Shown piece after piece: positions 42,887 through 53,289 of a stretch of DNA of 56,212 nt (positions within the stretch are counted from its first letter, which is position 1; the number at the start of each line of letters is the position of its first letter). This stretch comes from Cytophagales bacterium (GTDB taxonomy: Bacteria; Bacteroidota; Bacteroidia; Cytophagales; Cyclobacteriaceae): contig JAKSDO010000161.1 in the NCBI GenBank assembly GCA_022360055.1, positions 1 to 56,212 on the forward strand, written 5' to 3'. Made by a program: the position numbers and the translations under genes. Under the pieces are notes generated by a model. The model saw only the letters and a list, made by a program, of their open reading frames with translations. It did no database searches and was not told where the DNA came from.

Positions 42887-45529
42887 TTAATAATGAAGAA
42901 TTGTTAACGTCCCCTTAACTATCGGAATACCGGAGCCCAAATTGATTATATAGTAATAAGTTCCCGATGACAATGTATTCCCTTGGAATGTACCTTCCCA
43001 GCTATTATCATAATCGTGCTGATCAAATACGACACGACCTTCCAAATCATATACCTTTACATGATTGCCTGGGTAGGTATTGATGTTCCATACGACCCAG
43101 GTATCATTTTTTGTATCGCCATTTGGAGTGAGAATGTTGTTTGATTCTATGAGATAAGGACTGCCTTCCATCTGGACAAGCGACTCCGCATCTTTAGTAC
43201 AACCTTCTGATGTGTTAGCTGTTACAACATATACATGATTTTGATTTGGCTTTATTGTGATGGTTTCATCATTCAGGTCACTTAAAATTCCCGGGCCTTC
43301 CTGCCATCTGTAGCTATAGCCTCCTTCACCTGTTACGGTCAGTTCTATAACGTCGCCCCGCGGCACCTTCTCTGAGGTATAGCTTCTTGTAATCTCAATA
43401 TCTAACTCGTAGGCTGTAATCTTAAATACCCTACTAAAACTATCTGTGCCACCATTCAATGTCCCCCCATCATCAGTAACGGTTACGGTCACATTTGCCT
43501 CCCCTATGATCCCTTCATTGAGCATGTAAGTGATATACCCTCTCCCCTTTTCAACTCCACTTACGGAGAGTTCACTGAACAGACCGCCATTGTCGGTTGT
43601 GACCGATAAACTAAGCTCCTGATCAGGTTCCGGCCCGGGAGTCAACCCATCTACGGGAACAGTATAGGCATCTGTATAATTACAGCTATTTTGATCCATT
43701 AATTCGGCCATTGTCGGTGCCTGATTGGTTCCCAATGTAGTTACCTGCACGACCGGGGTATAGGGGACCTCCAAGCCCGAGCCAATACTATAGTCATTGA
43801 ATGGCCTGACTCTGTAATAGTACGAAGTCGCAAGTTTCACATCACGATCCGTATATGAAGTGCCATTTTCTCCAACCGAAACCACGACCGAGAACTCCTC
43901 ACCATCCAGAGCGCGCTCAATATCATAACCTGTCTCATTATGTGCCCTATCTGCCCAGCTTAACGCTATTTCCGTTTCCGATAACGGTGAGGCATTCAAA
44001 GATTCGGCAGGGAGGGGGAGCTTTTCATCATAGATCGTTTTGGCATTTACAACGGATGAATAAATAGAATTCCCTGAAGAATTGATCGCCCTGACTTTGT
44101 AATAATAAGTCGTCAATAACTTCAAATTGTTATCCGTGAAAAGGTCAGCTTCCACTGTATCGATTACTGCAAACGTATATCCATCGGTGGATCTAGATAT
44201 TTCATAACCGGATTCGTTGTTTGCCACATCATCCCAACGGATAGAGATGGAGTATTCGGCAACCTCTGTAACTGTTAAATTGGCTGGTACGGCGGGGGCG
44301 TTCAAAGGTATCCCGAATATTTGCCATTCGGCCATCTGATAAGCATCAGACCCATGATTAGCGGTCATATTGAGCCGGAAATATCGGTATGAATCCCCGT
44401 TTACAAAGGTGAAAGAGCGTTCCTGGAACCGGGATGGAAAATCTTCATTGGTCCGGGTATCGAGTGTTACCCAGTTTGATCCGTCATTTGACCCCTCGAA
44501 CGTCCAGTTTCTGGGGTCTCTTCCTGGGGCATCATTCGCTGAAGTGATGCTATACTTGGTGATCAGGTGGGTTGAAAAAGCAGATCTGGATTCATACTGT
44601 GTCCATAAGGTTGCAGTGTTCCCCACCAAAAATTTAGTGTGTACATCGTTATCAATAAATTTCGGTGAGTTTTCGTTTTCGTTATCATTTTCCTTTGAAA
44701 CGGTTAATGTGCCCCCATCATCTGTGATATCCATGAGGGCACCGCTATAATCTAATGTGGTCACTTCAACTGTCGCGGCAAAGTCTGAGGTGCCAAAGGA
44801 ATTGTAGCTGCGAATGCGATAATAATAGGTCGTGCCCTGATTGAGACCACTATCGTAAAAACTTTTTTCATTGGTATTAAAATCGGCGATCTTCTCGAAT
44901 GTGAGATTATCAATAGATCTCTCCAGTTGGAAACCTTTCTCCACCGAGCTGTTATCTTCCCAAGTCAGGAATATTTCATCCCCGGCTGATGATACAGCAC
45001 TTAGATCGGTGGGTGCTTCCGGCACCTTTGCCTCCAGCAAGCGCCACTCGCCCAGTTGAAAAGTACCTGAACCATTCAGCGCGGTGATATATAAACGATA
45101 GTACTCGTAAGCCACACTGTTCTCAATTTCAAATGAAGTCGTATTAAACCTCCCGCCTAGTTGCATGTTCGTACGTGTGTCCAAAACCGTCCATTCCGTG
45201 CCATTGTGTGAACCTTCCAAAGTCCAGTCTTTAGGGTCTCTTTCAGGGGCGTCATTACCGGCCGTGAGCGTGTATATACCCACTACTGCCGGTGTGTTGA
45301 GCTGAAATTGTATCCACTGCAGATCGGGAAAATGCGAAAGGAATTTTGTGCTGATATCATTATCGATCACTTTGGTTGATCCTTCTGCCGCATCGCTGCC
45401 GCCACCGTTTTCTTCGTGGACTGTAAGTGTACCTCCTGTTGCCGTAATGTCTTGCGAGAAACCGCATAGGCCTGCCGCCATGAAAATAGCAACACTTACA
45501 ATGATATATATATGCTTATAAATTTTCAT
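42887..45529 (-). CDS. T9SS type B-sorted discoidin/fibronectin III surface protein (PUL 2)
   Basis: An 880-residue secreted protein. Order: signal peptide (1-25), discoidin/F5-8C-like domain (about 28-168), FN3 (172-258), a second discoidin-like domain (265-410), two FN3 domains (415-600), a strand-rich domain with TDDGGTLNGGTDS near 695, an Ig-like/PKD-type domain (710-785), and a type B sorting tail (ILTPNGDTKNDTWVV, VYDLEGRVVFDQ, SSGTYYYIINL). Discoidin domains bind sugars, so the protein probably binds the PUL 2 glycan at the cell surface. Its position after SusD and before PorP/SprF is unusual and suggests a T9SS-exported binding protein built into the PUL. Confidence 0.9.
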   Translation of the reverse strand: MKIYKHIYIIVSVAIFMAAGLCGFSQDITATGGTLTVHEENGGGSDAAEGSTKVIDNDISTKFLSHFPDLQWIQFQLNTPAVVGIYTLTAGNDAPERDPKDWTLEGSHNGTEWTVLDTRTNMQLGGRFNTTSFEIENSVAYEYYRLYITALNGSGTFQLGEWRLLEAKVPEAPTDLSAVSSAGDEIFLTWEDNSSVEKGFQLERSIDNLTFEKIADFNTNEKSFYDSGLNQGTTYYYRIRSYNSFGTSDFAATVEVTTLDYSGALMDITDDGGTLTVSKENDNENENSPKFIDNDVHTKFLVGNTATLWTQYESRSAFSTHLITKYSITSANDAPGRDPRNWTFEGSNDGSNWVTLDTRTNEDFPSRFQERSFTFVNGDSYRYFRLNMTANHGSDAYQMAEWQIFGIPLNAPAVPANLTVTEVAEYSISIRWDDVANNESGYEISRSTDGYTFAVIDTVEADLFTDNNLKLLTTYYYKVRAINSSGNSIYSSVVNAKTIYDEKLPLPAESLNASPLSETEIALSWADRAHNETGYDIERALDGEEFSVVVSVGENGTSYTDRDVKLATSYYYRVRPFNDYSIGSGLEVPYTPVVQVTTLGTNQAPTMAELMDQNSCNYTDAYTVPVDGLTPGPEPDQELSLSVTTDNGGLFSELSVSGVEKGRGYITYMLNEGIIGEANVTVTVTDDGGTLNGGTDSFSRVFKITAYELDIEITRSYTSEKVPRGDVIELTVTGEGGYSYRWQEGPGILSDLNDETITIKPNQNHVYVVTANTSEGCTKDAESLVQMEGSPYLIESNNILTPNGDTKNDTWVVWNINTYPGNHVKVYDLEGRVVFDQHDYDNSWEGTFQGNTLSSGTYYYIINLGSGIPIVKGTLTILHY

Positions 45530-45592
45530 TTCCTTAAAATTTAATTGAGAGAATTAAACTGCCAGGGCATGGCATGGAGTATAGGTATATCC

Positions 45593-47407
45593 TTACCAAC
45601 CTATGTTCTGCACCAGTTTTTTATTTGTATTGATATCGTCCTGAGGGATGGGCCACAGATAGTGACGTTTATCAAATACGCGATTTTCGAATGGAACTTT
45701 CTTATAAAAATCTTTGATATCCGGGGCATTAATATCCAATCCAATCATAGGGCCACCGAATGCCTCTTCAGCAACTTTCCATCTTCGAGCATCGAAATAA
45801 CGGACACTCTCAAATGCCAATTCTACTCTTCTTTCTTTCCTGATCGCTTCCCGCATGGCAATTTTACCGGCTGGGGCCTCCAACTCACCGGAACCGTATT
45901 CCGGAATACCTGCCCTGTTCCTGATCAGATTAATATACTTCAGGATCTCCGGGTTCCCCGGAGATGATTCATTAAGCGCCTCTGCATAATCCAGATAAAT
46001 TTCGGCCAGCCGCAACATACTGTTTGCCCTGTTTCCGCTGGTCCAGGCGCCAAGCCCCATATTCTTCCTGACAATGTATCCTGTTGGAGAGTAATCATTT
46101 CCGCCGGCTTTTCTTCCCGAATTACCTTCATACCAAGTCCGGGTGATGATATCACCGGTATTCCGGTTGAGCCATAGTGTATTATCAAAAGTAATATTTG
46201 TATAAAACCGCGGCTCCCGGCCTACCCACTGATTGAATGTTTCGCGTTCCATGAAATCGTAGGGTGTCCGGAAACTGGAAAATCCGGATGCTTCATATCC
46301 TGATTGCGGGTCGTCGATCGACCTGCCGTTGGCCATAAAATAAGCATCGACCATGGCTTGGGTCACTCCCAGTCCGCCACTGCCCCGGGCTTCACCGGAG
46401 CTCCCCGCATGAAATGGCGTCATTTCATATTGTCTTGACCCAACATCGGCGGCAGGACGAGCCATAATTATTTCCTGGTTCCACTCGTCAAGCATAACAT
46501 CTCTTGTTGATAAATACGGATCAAACCGCCCCTCACTGTTGCTTTTTCTATAGAGGTCAAAGGTGCCTGGCACAAATTCCGTAATGAATTGCTTGTAGGA
46601 TTCCTCCGCAATGCTCCATTTGTCTTCATTATACGTCTGGCTGATCAAATGTGTGCCATCTGCATTCATCAAATCGCCATAGTCTGTATTTCCATTAAAC
46701 AAAGGGCTGGCTGCCAGTAACAGAACCTGTGATCTGATCGCCATGGCATAGGCCCTGGTAATTCTCCCATAGGCATCGTCATTTCTGGGAACATTCGGCA
46801 AATCGAGCATCGCTTCATCCAATTCACTTACAATGTATTCAACGCATGCATCAAAGGTACTCCTGGGAAGATGGACTTTCTCCACCGGTGCATCAGGAGG
46901 AATGGGTGTATCCTCCAGCAGGACCACCGGACCATACAAACGTATGAGGTGATAATAATAAATCGCCCGCAATGCCCGCGCTTCTGCATGATATTGGATT
47001 TCTAACTGGGCAACACAATCCTGGCATTCATATATATGCTCCATGAAATAACTTGCATTCCGGATCCCCCGATAATAATTAGTCCACTTATCATTGACAA
47101 ATCCTGTTGTGGGATTCCAGGTTCCTATGTTCATATCGTTGCTCGATACAAATGACCATACATATTCCGCTTCATCGGACCCACCCGTCCAGGGTCCTGC
47201 ATTATTGGCCAAATGTCTTTGTGATAACTCATCAGGAAGCACAGAATAGACATTGGCCAGGTATTGCTCTACTGTATTCTCGTTGGCAAAGGTCTGCTCC
47301 AAGGTTAGCCTGTCATCCGGCACCTGGTCCAGGAAATCACTACATGAAGCACTAACCAGGGTAGTGACAACCGTTGCAATCAGTATTTTAATTTTCATCG
47401 CTTTCAT
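45593..47407 (-). CDS. SusD/RagB-family outer-membrane lipoprotein (PUL 2)
   Basis: A 604-residue SusD-like protein with a signal peptide and lipobox VSASC followed by SDFLDQVPDDRLT, the common start of the family. The segment HAEARALRAIYYYHLIRLYG (near 145) and the C-terminal RLAEIYLDYAEALNESSPG and RRVELAFESVRYFDARRWK are diagnostic. Start is at 47407, or MKIKIL nine bases in. It follows SusC by 5 bases and precedes the discoidin protein by 63. Confidence 0.95.
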   Translation of the reverse strand: MKAMKIKILIATVVTTLVSASCSDFLDQVPDDRLTLEQTFANENTVEQYLANVYSVLPDELSQRHLANNAGPWTGGSDEAEYVWSFVSSNDMNIGTWNPTTGFVNDKWTNYYRGIRNASYFMEHIYECQDCVAQLEIQYHAEARALRAIYYYHLIRLYGPVVLLEDTPIPPDAPVEKVHLPRSTFDACVEYIVSELDEAMLDLPNVPRNDDAYGRITRAYAMAIRSQVLLLAASPLFNGNTDYGDLMNADGTHLISQTYNEDKWSIAEESYKQFITEFVPGTFDLYRKSNSEGRFDPYLSTRDVMLDEWNQEIIMARPAADVGSRQYEMTPFHAGSSGEARGSGGLGVTQAMVDAYFMANGRSIDDPQSGYEASGFSSFRTPYDFMERETFNQWVGREPRFYTNITFDNTLWLNRNTGDIITRTWYEGNSGRKAGGNDYSPTGYIVRKNMGLGAWTSGNRANSMLRLAEIYLDYAEALNESSPGNPEILKYINLIRNRAGIPEYGSGELEAPAGKIAMREAIRKERRVELAFESVRYFDARRWKVAEEAFGGPMIGLDINAPDIKDFYKKVPFENRVFDKRHYLWPIPQDDINTNKKLVQNIGW

Positions 47408-47412
47408 GTCGT

Positions 47413-50400
47413 TTAAAATTGAATGTTAATACCCATTGAATAGATTGTGCTATTGGGATATCGTGCCCCGTTAGAAGTGTAAAGTTCAGGATCCCAGATA
47501 TCAAATTTGCTGAACGTAAGAAGGTTTACACCTCTCATGTATATACGCGCATTTTTCATTCTCAGGCCCTCAGTGATATGTGCGGGTAAGGTATACCCCA
47601 GTTCTGCTGTTTTAAGCCGTAGAAAGTCAATATCCCTGAGCCACCAGGTACTTGTCTTGGTATTATTACTCTGCCCTATGGCAGAAGAACCATAGGATAA
47701 CCTGGGATACATTGCGTCAGGATTAGGATCCTCTTCCGTCCACCTGTCCAAAGCTACATGGTATAGGTTTGCTCCCCCTCCATCTCCTCTGAATGGAATG
47801 ATGCCGCTGCCACTCAGGATGATATCTGCCTCAGCCTGCCCCTGGAAAAATAAGCTCATGTCAAAGCCATGATAGCTTAAACTGATCCCAAAACCATAGG
47901 TGAGCGCAGGAACGTCTCCTTGACCAATCTCAATCTCGTCATAGGCATCAATACGACCATCTCCGTTGAGGTCCTTGTATTTGATATCTCCGGGCATTAC
48001 TTCCCCAAATTGCTCCGCAAAATCTCCGTCTTCGACGGTAATGTATCCATCACCATTGGCATCATCTTCAAAAGTAAATAGCCTTTCAGCTATAAATCCG
48101 TAGCGGGCCAGTACCGGGTCACCCCTGCGTTCCATCCAGGGATATTGTTGCTCAGGCTGACCATTCTCCAATATTTTGTTTCTGTTATATGAGAAAGTTC
48201 CCCTGACACCTACGATCAGGTTATTGAAGCTTTTGTCAAAATTGATCGAGCCATCAAATCCTTTGTTTTCAACAATACCTATGTTACCATAAGGATCAGC
48301 ATTTAAGCCGATGTAACTCGGTATATCGGCCCTCCTTAAAAAAGCGCCTTCGGTATGTTCCTTAAACACATCAAATATGATCCCCAGACGATAATTGAAC
48401 ATGTTGATCTCTATCCCCAGATCCTGCTTGCGCGCCTCTGCCCAGGTGACATCCACGGCATAAGAATTTTCAAAAATTCCATCATATCTGATCCTGTTCT
48501 TTCCATAGGTGTACCCCCTATTTCCATCTCTGATCACCTCACCAATAAAGGCGAACCTGCCCGCTCCTGAAGCAGAACCGACCATACCGTCCGTATACCT
48601 GATTTTGAGAAAATCTATCACACCTGTAAGGGGTTGAAAAAATTTCTCATTGGAAATTGCCCAGCCCACGCCAATAGCCGGAAAAAATCCATACCTTTTG
48701 GAGGGTGCAAAATTCTCTGATCCATTATAACCGGCATTGAATTCAACGAAATAACGATCACCAAAAGAATAAGTAACTCTTCCTGCCAATCCCTGGTTTC
48801 TGAAGGGTATGGATTCCGTAAAATTACCTGCAAATGCATTTAAATAATCGGACTTGTTAAACAGCAGTAATCCACCAAACCGATGCTTTCCAAAAGCCCT
48901 GTCGTAATTAAGGGATGCCTCCATATAAAACCGCCTGTTCCCTCCATTGGAACGAGAATAACCCAAAAAGTTTTGTCCCTGAAAAGTAGGAACCGTACCT
49001 AAATTCAAGGTCCCGTCCGGGTTCCTCGGATTATTTGCATCTACAATCCAGGTATCTTCACGTTTTCCCCGGTGAATGCGATGTTCATTATAAGCATCAA
49101 AAGCAAGCATGACGTTGGCAGAAAGTCCCTCGATAAGACTATCTAAATCTTGTGTAACTCGTAGGTTTGAATACAACTGGTTGCGGTCATGATTTTGATA
49201 CCCCCTTAGGGTAGCATCGGCATAAGGATTCCTCATACCACCATTCGGGCTTCTACCGGGAACAAATCCTCCGGGATACATGACCGGATACTCTACCGGG
49301 CTTACTTCAAGGGCGCCGTTGAATATTGTGTTGGCCGATTCTCCGGGATAATTACCTTCGGACAGGTAACCCTGAATCCCCAGGTCCACCTTAGTAGTAG
49401 GAGTCAGGTCCATGGTAATGTTAGTGGTTACATTATACCTTGTAAAACGAGCTTCTGAGTTGTACTGCGCCAAGGCATCGGTATTGTATAAACCTGTTTC
49501 ATTGTAATAACCCAGTGATGCATAATACTTTGAATTAACCGAACCACCATGTACATTCAGGCTGGCCTGCCGGTTGTATCCATAGTCGCTGAATACCTCC
49601 TCCATCCAGTTGACATCGGGATAAACGAACGGGTCATACTTACTCTCAGTTCTTTCAATGACTTCCTGGCTATACCTGGGAGCTTCTCCCCTGGTTGTGA
49701 GCGCTTCATTGGATAATTCCATATAATCGACACCCCCGAGTAGTTCAGGTGTTTTTGTAAAGCCGGTAACCCCCTGGTTAAAATCAAACACAATCGTTGG
49801 CTTCCCCTCCTTTCCTTTTTTAGTATTTATCAAGATCACGCCATTGGCTCCTCTGACTCCATAGACTGCAGTTGCTGAGGCATCTTTCAAAATACTGAAT
49901 GATTCAATATCCTGAGGGTCAATATTATTCATTGATCGCTCCACACCATCTACGAGTACCAGAGGGTTGCTACCTCCACTCATGGTGGAAATCCCCCTGA
50001 TCCATATATCCGCTCCGTCATAACCCGGTTCTCCGGATCTCTGAACACCAGTGATGCCCGCCAAACGTCCTGCAAGCATGGTGCTGATATTTGCTACAGG
50101 GTGATCAAGCTCCCTCGCAGAAATATTCGATTGAGCCCCGGTAAAACTGATCTTTCGCTGTTCTCCATAACCAACTACAATAATTTCTTCAAGTGACTGA
50201 ATATCAGGAGTCAATTCCATATCGATCACAGCCCGGTCACCTACGGCAATCTCTTCTCTTAAATAACCTACACTGCTGAATATCAAAACCGCATCTTCCT
50301 GTGAAACGTCGAGTCCATAATTCCCCTCGACATCCGACATCGTGCCATGAGCTGTACCTTTTACGATTACATTTACTCCGGGCAAGCCTTCTCCATCTTC

Positions 50401-50847
50401 AGACGATGTGACTTTGCCCGTGACCCTACGGGTTTGAATAACGATCTCTATGACATCTCTCTGGTCTGAATCTTCCTCAATCTTTTTCACATGAATATTT
50501 TTATTGACTTGTCGAAATTTAAGATGCGCGTTTTCTGATATTTTCAATAAAACAGACTCCACAGTCGCATTTTCAAACTTCAGGTCCATTCTTAGTTTTC
50601 GATCAATCTCCGTTTTATCGTACGTGAATTTGTAGCCTGTCTTTCCTTCTATAGCACGTATCGCTTCCAGTATGGAGGCATTATCAAGATGCAATGAAAT
50701 GAGATGATCTTTAACACTTTTTATACCCTGAGCCTGTCCTTTACTCTGGCTGGCCAACATAGCTCCTGCCGTGATCAAAAGCGCGATAGCTCCCAATAAA
50801 ATATGTCTTGAAACCATCACGAGGAATTTAGTTAGTAGATTTTTCAT
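47413..50847 (-). CDS. SusC/RagA-family TonB-dependent transporter with N-terminal STN domain (PUL 2)
   Basis: An 1144-residue transporter: signal peptide (about 1-40), STN domain (about 48-118, ILEAIRAIEGKTGYKFTYDK), carboxypeptidase-like domain (135-215), the SusC segment LTPDIQSLEEIIVVGYGEQ, plug, and barrel ending SMGINIQF. The STN domain is the part that signals to a FecR-type anti-sigma factor, and the FecR and ECF sigma genes lie just upstream, so the transporter should report substrate occupancy to them. Confidence 0.95.
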   Translation of the reverse strand: MKNLLTKFLVMVSRHILLGAIALLITAGAMLASQSKGQAQGIKSVKDHLISLHLDNASILEAIRAIEGKTGYKFTYDKTEIDRKLRMDLKFENATVESVLLKISENAHLKFRQVNKNIHVKKIEEDSDQRDVIEIVIQTRRVTGKVTSSEDGEGLPGVNVIVKGTAHGTMSDVEGNYGLDVSQEDAVLIFSSVGYLREEIAVGDRAVIDMELTPDIQSLEEIIVVGYGEQRKISFTGAQSNISARELDHPVANISTMLAGRLAGITGVQRSGEPGYDGADIWIRGISTMSGGSNPLVLVDGVERSMNNIDPQDIESFSILKDASATAVYGVRGANGVILINTKKGKEGKPTIVFDFNQGVTGFTKTPELLGGVDYMELSNEALTTRGEAPRYSQEVIERTESKYDPFVYPDVNWMEEVFSDYGYNRQASLNVHGGSVNSKYYASLGYYNETGLYNTDALAQYNSEARFTRYNVTTNITMDLTPTTKVDLGIQGYLSEGNYPGESANTIFNGALEVSPVEYPVMYPGGFVPGRSPNGGMRNPYADATLRGYQNHDRNQLYSNLRVTQDLDSLIEGLSANVMLAFDAYNEHRIHRGKREDTWIVDANNPRNPDGTLNLGTVPTFQGQNFLGYSRSNGGNRRFYMEASLNYDRAFGKHRFGGLLLFNKSDYLNAFAGNFTESIPFRNQGLAGRVTYSFGDRYFVEFNAGYNGSENFAPSKRYGFFPAIGVGWAISNEKFFQPLTGVIDFLKIRYTDGMVGSASGAGRFAFIGEVIRDGNRGYTYGKNRIRYDGIFENSYAVDVTWAEARKQDLGIEINMFNYRLGIIFDVFKEHTEGAFLRRADIPSYIGLNADPYGNIGIVENKGFDGSINFDKSFNNLIVGVRGTFSYNRNKILENGQPEQQYPWMERRGDPVLARYGFIAERLFTFEDDANGDGYITVEDGDFAEQFGEVMPGDIKYKDLNGDGRIDAYDEIEIGQGDVPALTYGFGISLSYHGFDMSLFFQGQAEADIILSGSGIIPFRGDGGGANLYHVALDRWTEEDPNPDAMYPRLSYGSSAIGQSNNTKTSTWWLRDIDFLRLKTAELGYTLPAHITEGLRMKNARIYMRGVNLLTFSKFDIWDPELYTSNGARYPNSTIYSMGINIQF

Positions 50848-50895
50848 ACATTTACATGGGTTTTATTATACATTGATAAAATCTTATACCATATG

Positions 50896-50943
50896 ACCGA
50901 TAACCCCAAAAGGATTCTGCACATTTCCTCATGGGTTATCGGT
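50896..50943. promoter_or_regulatory. Hairpin between fecR and susC
   Basis: ACCGATAACCC (50896-50906) and GGGTTATCGGT (50933-50943) pair perfectly over 11 bp with a 26-base loop. On the + strand a T-run follows, so it could end antisense transcription; on the - strand the hairpin directly follows the FecR stop (A-run before, none after) and may separate regulator from transporter expression. Confidence 0.5.
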
Positions 50944-50947
50944 TTTT

Positions 50948-51985
50948 TTATGAGCTGTTCATATCATCCGTGTTCCTATGTTTGTTTGATATATTTTTTT
51001 TTCTATTCAGTAAGATATGCACCTTTTTGCCTTTTATGATAAAATCAAATTCCTTGACGTAAGACATTCCGTGCAACACGTTTTCAAGGCTTTCATTATC
51101 GAATTCACCTGAATACTTCCATTTAACCTGATTGATATCGGTTACTCCGCTTAGCTGAATGTCAACGGCATACCATCTGGTTAAAATTTGGACTATTTCT
51201 GACAGGTCATTTTCATCAAAGATCAGGATCCCTGATCTCCATGAGGTTACCTTGTGAAGATCAAACATCTCAATCCGGGCTGAATTATGTTTGGTATTGC
51301 AGATTACCTGCTCGCCGGGAGTCAAGTAAATCGATTTTGTAGAATCGCGCTGATCATCTACTTTCACGGTCCCGCTGGTCAGTGAAACTTTCACTACTTC
51401 GCTTTCATACCCGGAAATGTTGAAACTTGTCCCCAAAACGGTCGTTTTCAATCCCCTGCATTCAACTACAAACGGACGTTGACGCTCTTTCTCAATCTCA
51501 AAAAATGCCTCCCCTTTCAAAATTACCTTTCTCAGGTCCCGCCCAAACAATTTGGGATATTCAATGCTACTCCCGGAATTTAAATGTATAAGCGATCCGT
51601 CCGGTAATCTGATCTGTTGTTTTGTCCCCAGAGGTGTTGTCTTGATGACCTGATGGACAATTGGCGGCTCCTTCTCCAGGGGACGATAATGGTAGATAAC
51701 GAAAGTCATGGAAAAAACAAGGGCAACTGCCATTGCAGCTTTGAACCACCGCAATGGCCTCACAGCTCTCCGTTCTGATGTCTGGATATACGTATTGATC
51801 CTACCTAATACTTCTCCGGCTTGTTTTGGGTACGTGTCCAGAGGATGATATTTGTTCCACCAATCCCTTAAGATCTCTTCGTGTTCGGAATCCAGTTTTT
51901 TCCCTTTAAAAAAGGAAAGGACCTCTTCCTTTTCCTGATCTGTTGCTTGACCATTAAAATATTTCTGGATTAGATCCGCATTCAT
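50948..51985 (-). CDS. FecR-family anti-sigma factor (PUL 2)
   Basis: A 345-residue single-pass membrane protein. A cytoplasmic N-terminal part (1-85, IQKYFNGQATDQEKEEVLSF) meets the sigma factor; a helix near 88-103 (AAMAVALVFSMTFVIYHY) spans the membrane; the periplasmic FecR domain follows (GTKQQIRLPDGSLIHLNSGS, YPKLFGRDLRKVILKGEAFF, VVECRGLKTTVLGTSFNI) and a C-terminal region (FDENDLSEIVQILTRWYAVDI). ATG at 51985 is chosen; an upstream ATG at 52012 adds nine atypical residues. The STN domain of SusC is its likely partner. Confidence 0.92.
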   Translation of the reverse strand: MNADLIQKYFNGQATDQEKEEVLSFFKGKKLDSEHEEILRDWWNKYHPLDTYPKQAGEVLGRINTYIQTSERRAVRPLRWFKAAMAVALVFSMTFVIYHYRPLEKEPPIVHQVIKTTPLGTKQQIRLPDGSLIHLNSGSSIEYPKLFGRDLRKVILKGEAFFEIEKERQRPFVVECRGLKTTVLGTSFNISGYESEVVKVSLTSGTVKVDDQRDSTKSIYLTPGEQVICNTKHNSARIEMFDLHKVTSWRSGILIFDENDLSEIVQILTRWYAVDIQLSGVTDINQVKWKYSGEFDNESLENVLHGMSYVKEFDFIIKGKKVHILLNRKKNISNKHRNTDDMNSS

Positions 51986-52170
51986 ATTCCGGGCATTTAT
52001 CCTAATACACATAAACAGGGGATCACACCACCTTAACCCAAAATCTTTTTAACAAAAGACCTTGGAATGAAACGTTTGTATTTAAGCAGAAGCCGGAAAA
52101 GTTGAGTAATACCCTAACCAAATCCAGATGGGAAATCACTAAACTTCCAATAAGATGGGAAAATGAAATC

Positions 52171-52761
52171 CTAAAATGACAACCAAAGAAATAATACCGA
52201 AATTAACTCAACGTTAATCTTTTTTTTCGCCATGTGCGCTTTAATGTTTTTCAGGGCTTTGTAGATATGATTTTCAACATTGGAAATCGAGGTATTAAGT
52301 TTTTGAGCGATTTCCTTGTTGCTTAGACCTTCCATCCGGCTCATCACAAAAATCGCTCTCCTTTTTTCGGGCATACGTTTGATCGCATCATTTATTAAAA
52401 CCTGCACCTCGTTAAATGCGATCTGTTGATCAATCAAATTAACCCCTCCCGGATGATGATGTTTTACATGGATCTCATAATTCAGACGATATACCCTATG
52501 CCGGGCTTTATTGTAAATACTGTTTTTTGCTATGGTAAACAATAAACTGCCAAGACTGAGATCAGAAGCTAAGTTTTGCCTGGTTTCCCAAATTTTTATA
52601 AAAACCTCTTGTACGATCTCCTCTGCATCGGATACATTGCCGGTAAGTTTTAAAGAAAACCCATAAAGTTTTGGGAAATAATGATTGTACAGATCATTAA
52701 AGGCCAGTTGATTCCCCTTCTTTAGCTGTTCTATCAAAACAAACTCTTTATGCAAGTCCAT
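52171..52761 (-). CDS. ECF sigma-70 factor of the Bacteroides expansion family (PUL 2)
   Basis: A 196-residue sigma factor with region 2 (AFNDLYNHYFPKLYGFSLKL, then DAEEIVQEVFIKIWETR) and region 4 (MPEKRRAIFVMSRMEGLSNK, then EIAQKLNTSISNVENHIYKA). It activates the PUL 2 genes when released by FecR. ATG at 52761 (MDLHKEF) is the family-like start; the frame is open to 52839 but without a family-like N-terminus. FecR begins 185 bases downstream. Confidence 0.93.
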   Translation of the reverse strand: MDLHKEFVLIEQLKKGNQLAFNDLYNHYFPKLYGFSLKLTGNVSDAEEIVQEVFIKIWETRQNLASDLSLGSLLFTIAKNSIYNKARHRVYRLNYEIHVKHHHPGGVNLIDQQIAFNEVQVLINDAIKRMPEKRRAIFVMSRMEGLSNKEIAQKLNTSISNVENHIYKALKNIKAHMAKKKINVELISVLFLWLSF

Positions 52762-53075
52762 CCAACTATATTTCAAAAAGTATCTATCAAATCTCCAAAA
52801 TTTTAATAAAAATGTAAAAACTACATCAGAGAATTGCAATAAGAAAGAAGGCAGCTAATTTAGCAAAAATGAATTATTATAGATCGGACGGAAATGAAGA
52901 TAAAACCAAGAGAAGTGTCAGGTTATTAAGGTTGCTTTGGAATAGATAGACTTTAATACTTCTTTTATTAACTAGTATTATCATGAAACAAGAAATTAAT
53001 GGGCACTGTATGTCTATTTATCGAATAAGTTCCTATACAAAAAATAATTCATGCCGATTCCTCGACCAGGACAAA

Positions 53076-53113
53076 CCCCCAACACCGAAGCAGAAGTAAC
53101 TTCCGCAACTTTT
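53076..53113 (+). repeat. Dispersed palindromic repeat, copy D
   Basis: CCCCCAACACCGAAGCAGAA then GTAACTTCCGCAACTTTT: same head as copy C (CCAACACCGAAGC) with three changes in and after the core, and no tail. Confidence 0.75.
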
Positions 53114-53201
53114 ACCATATCTTTTCCAGATGGCAAGTTGTTCTCGGAGGGTGTATTTGAGCCAAGATTTCCCGGTGTCTCTTCAGGACTGACTCAGCAT
53201 T

Positions 53202-53289
53202 GAAGCGGAAGTTACTTCCGCGATTTTTGTCTTTTCCGGCAGGTTCTTCCGGCTTTGATTCCGCACTAAGTTCCGCTCCGGAGACGAAA
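53202..53289 (+). repeat. Dispersed palindromic repeat, copy E (long form)
   Basis: GAAGCGGAAGTTACTTCCGC at the start, then the same 55-base tail as copy C, differing from it at one base (CCGCACTAAG against CCGAACTAAG) up to the final GAGACGA. Confidence 0.85.

Noticed and set aside
29708-53289. Dispersed palindromes as integron attC sites
   Set aside because: They lack the paired RYYYAAC and GTRRRRY boxes in the needed arrangement, and no integron integrase or cassette array is present.
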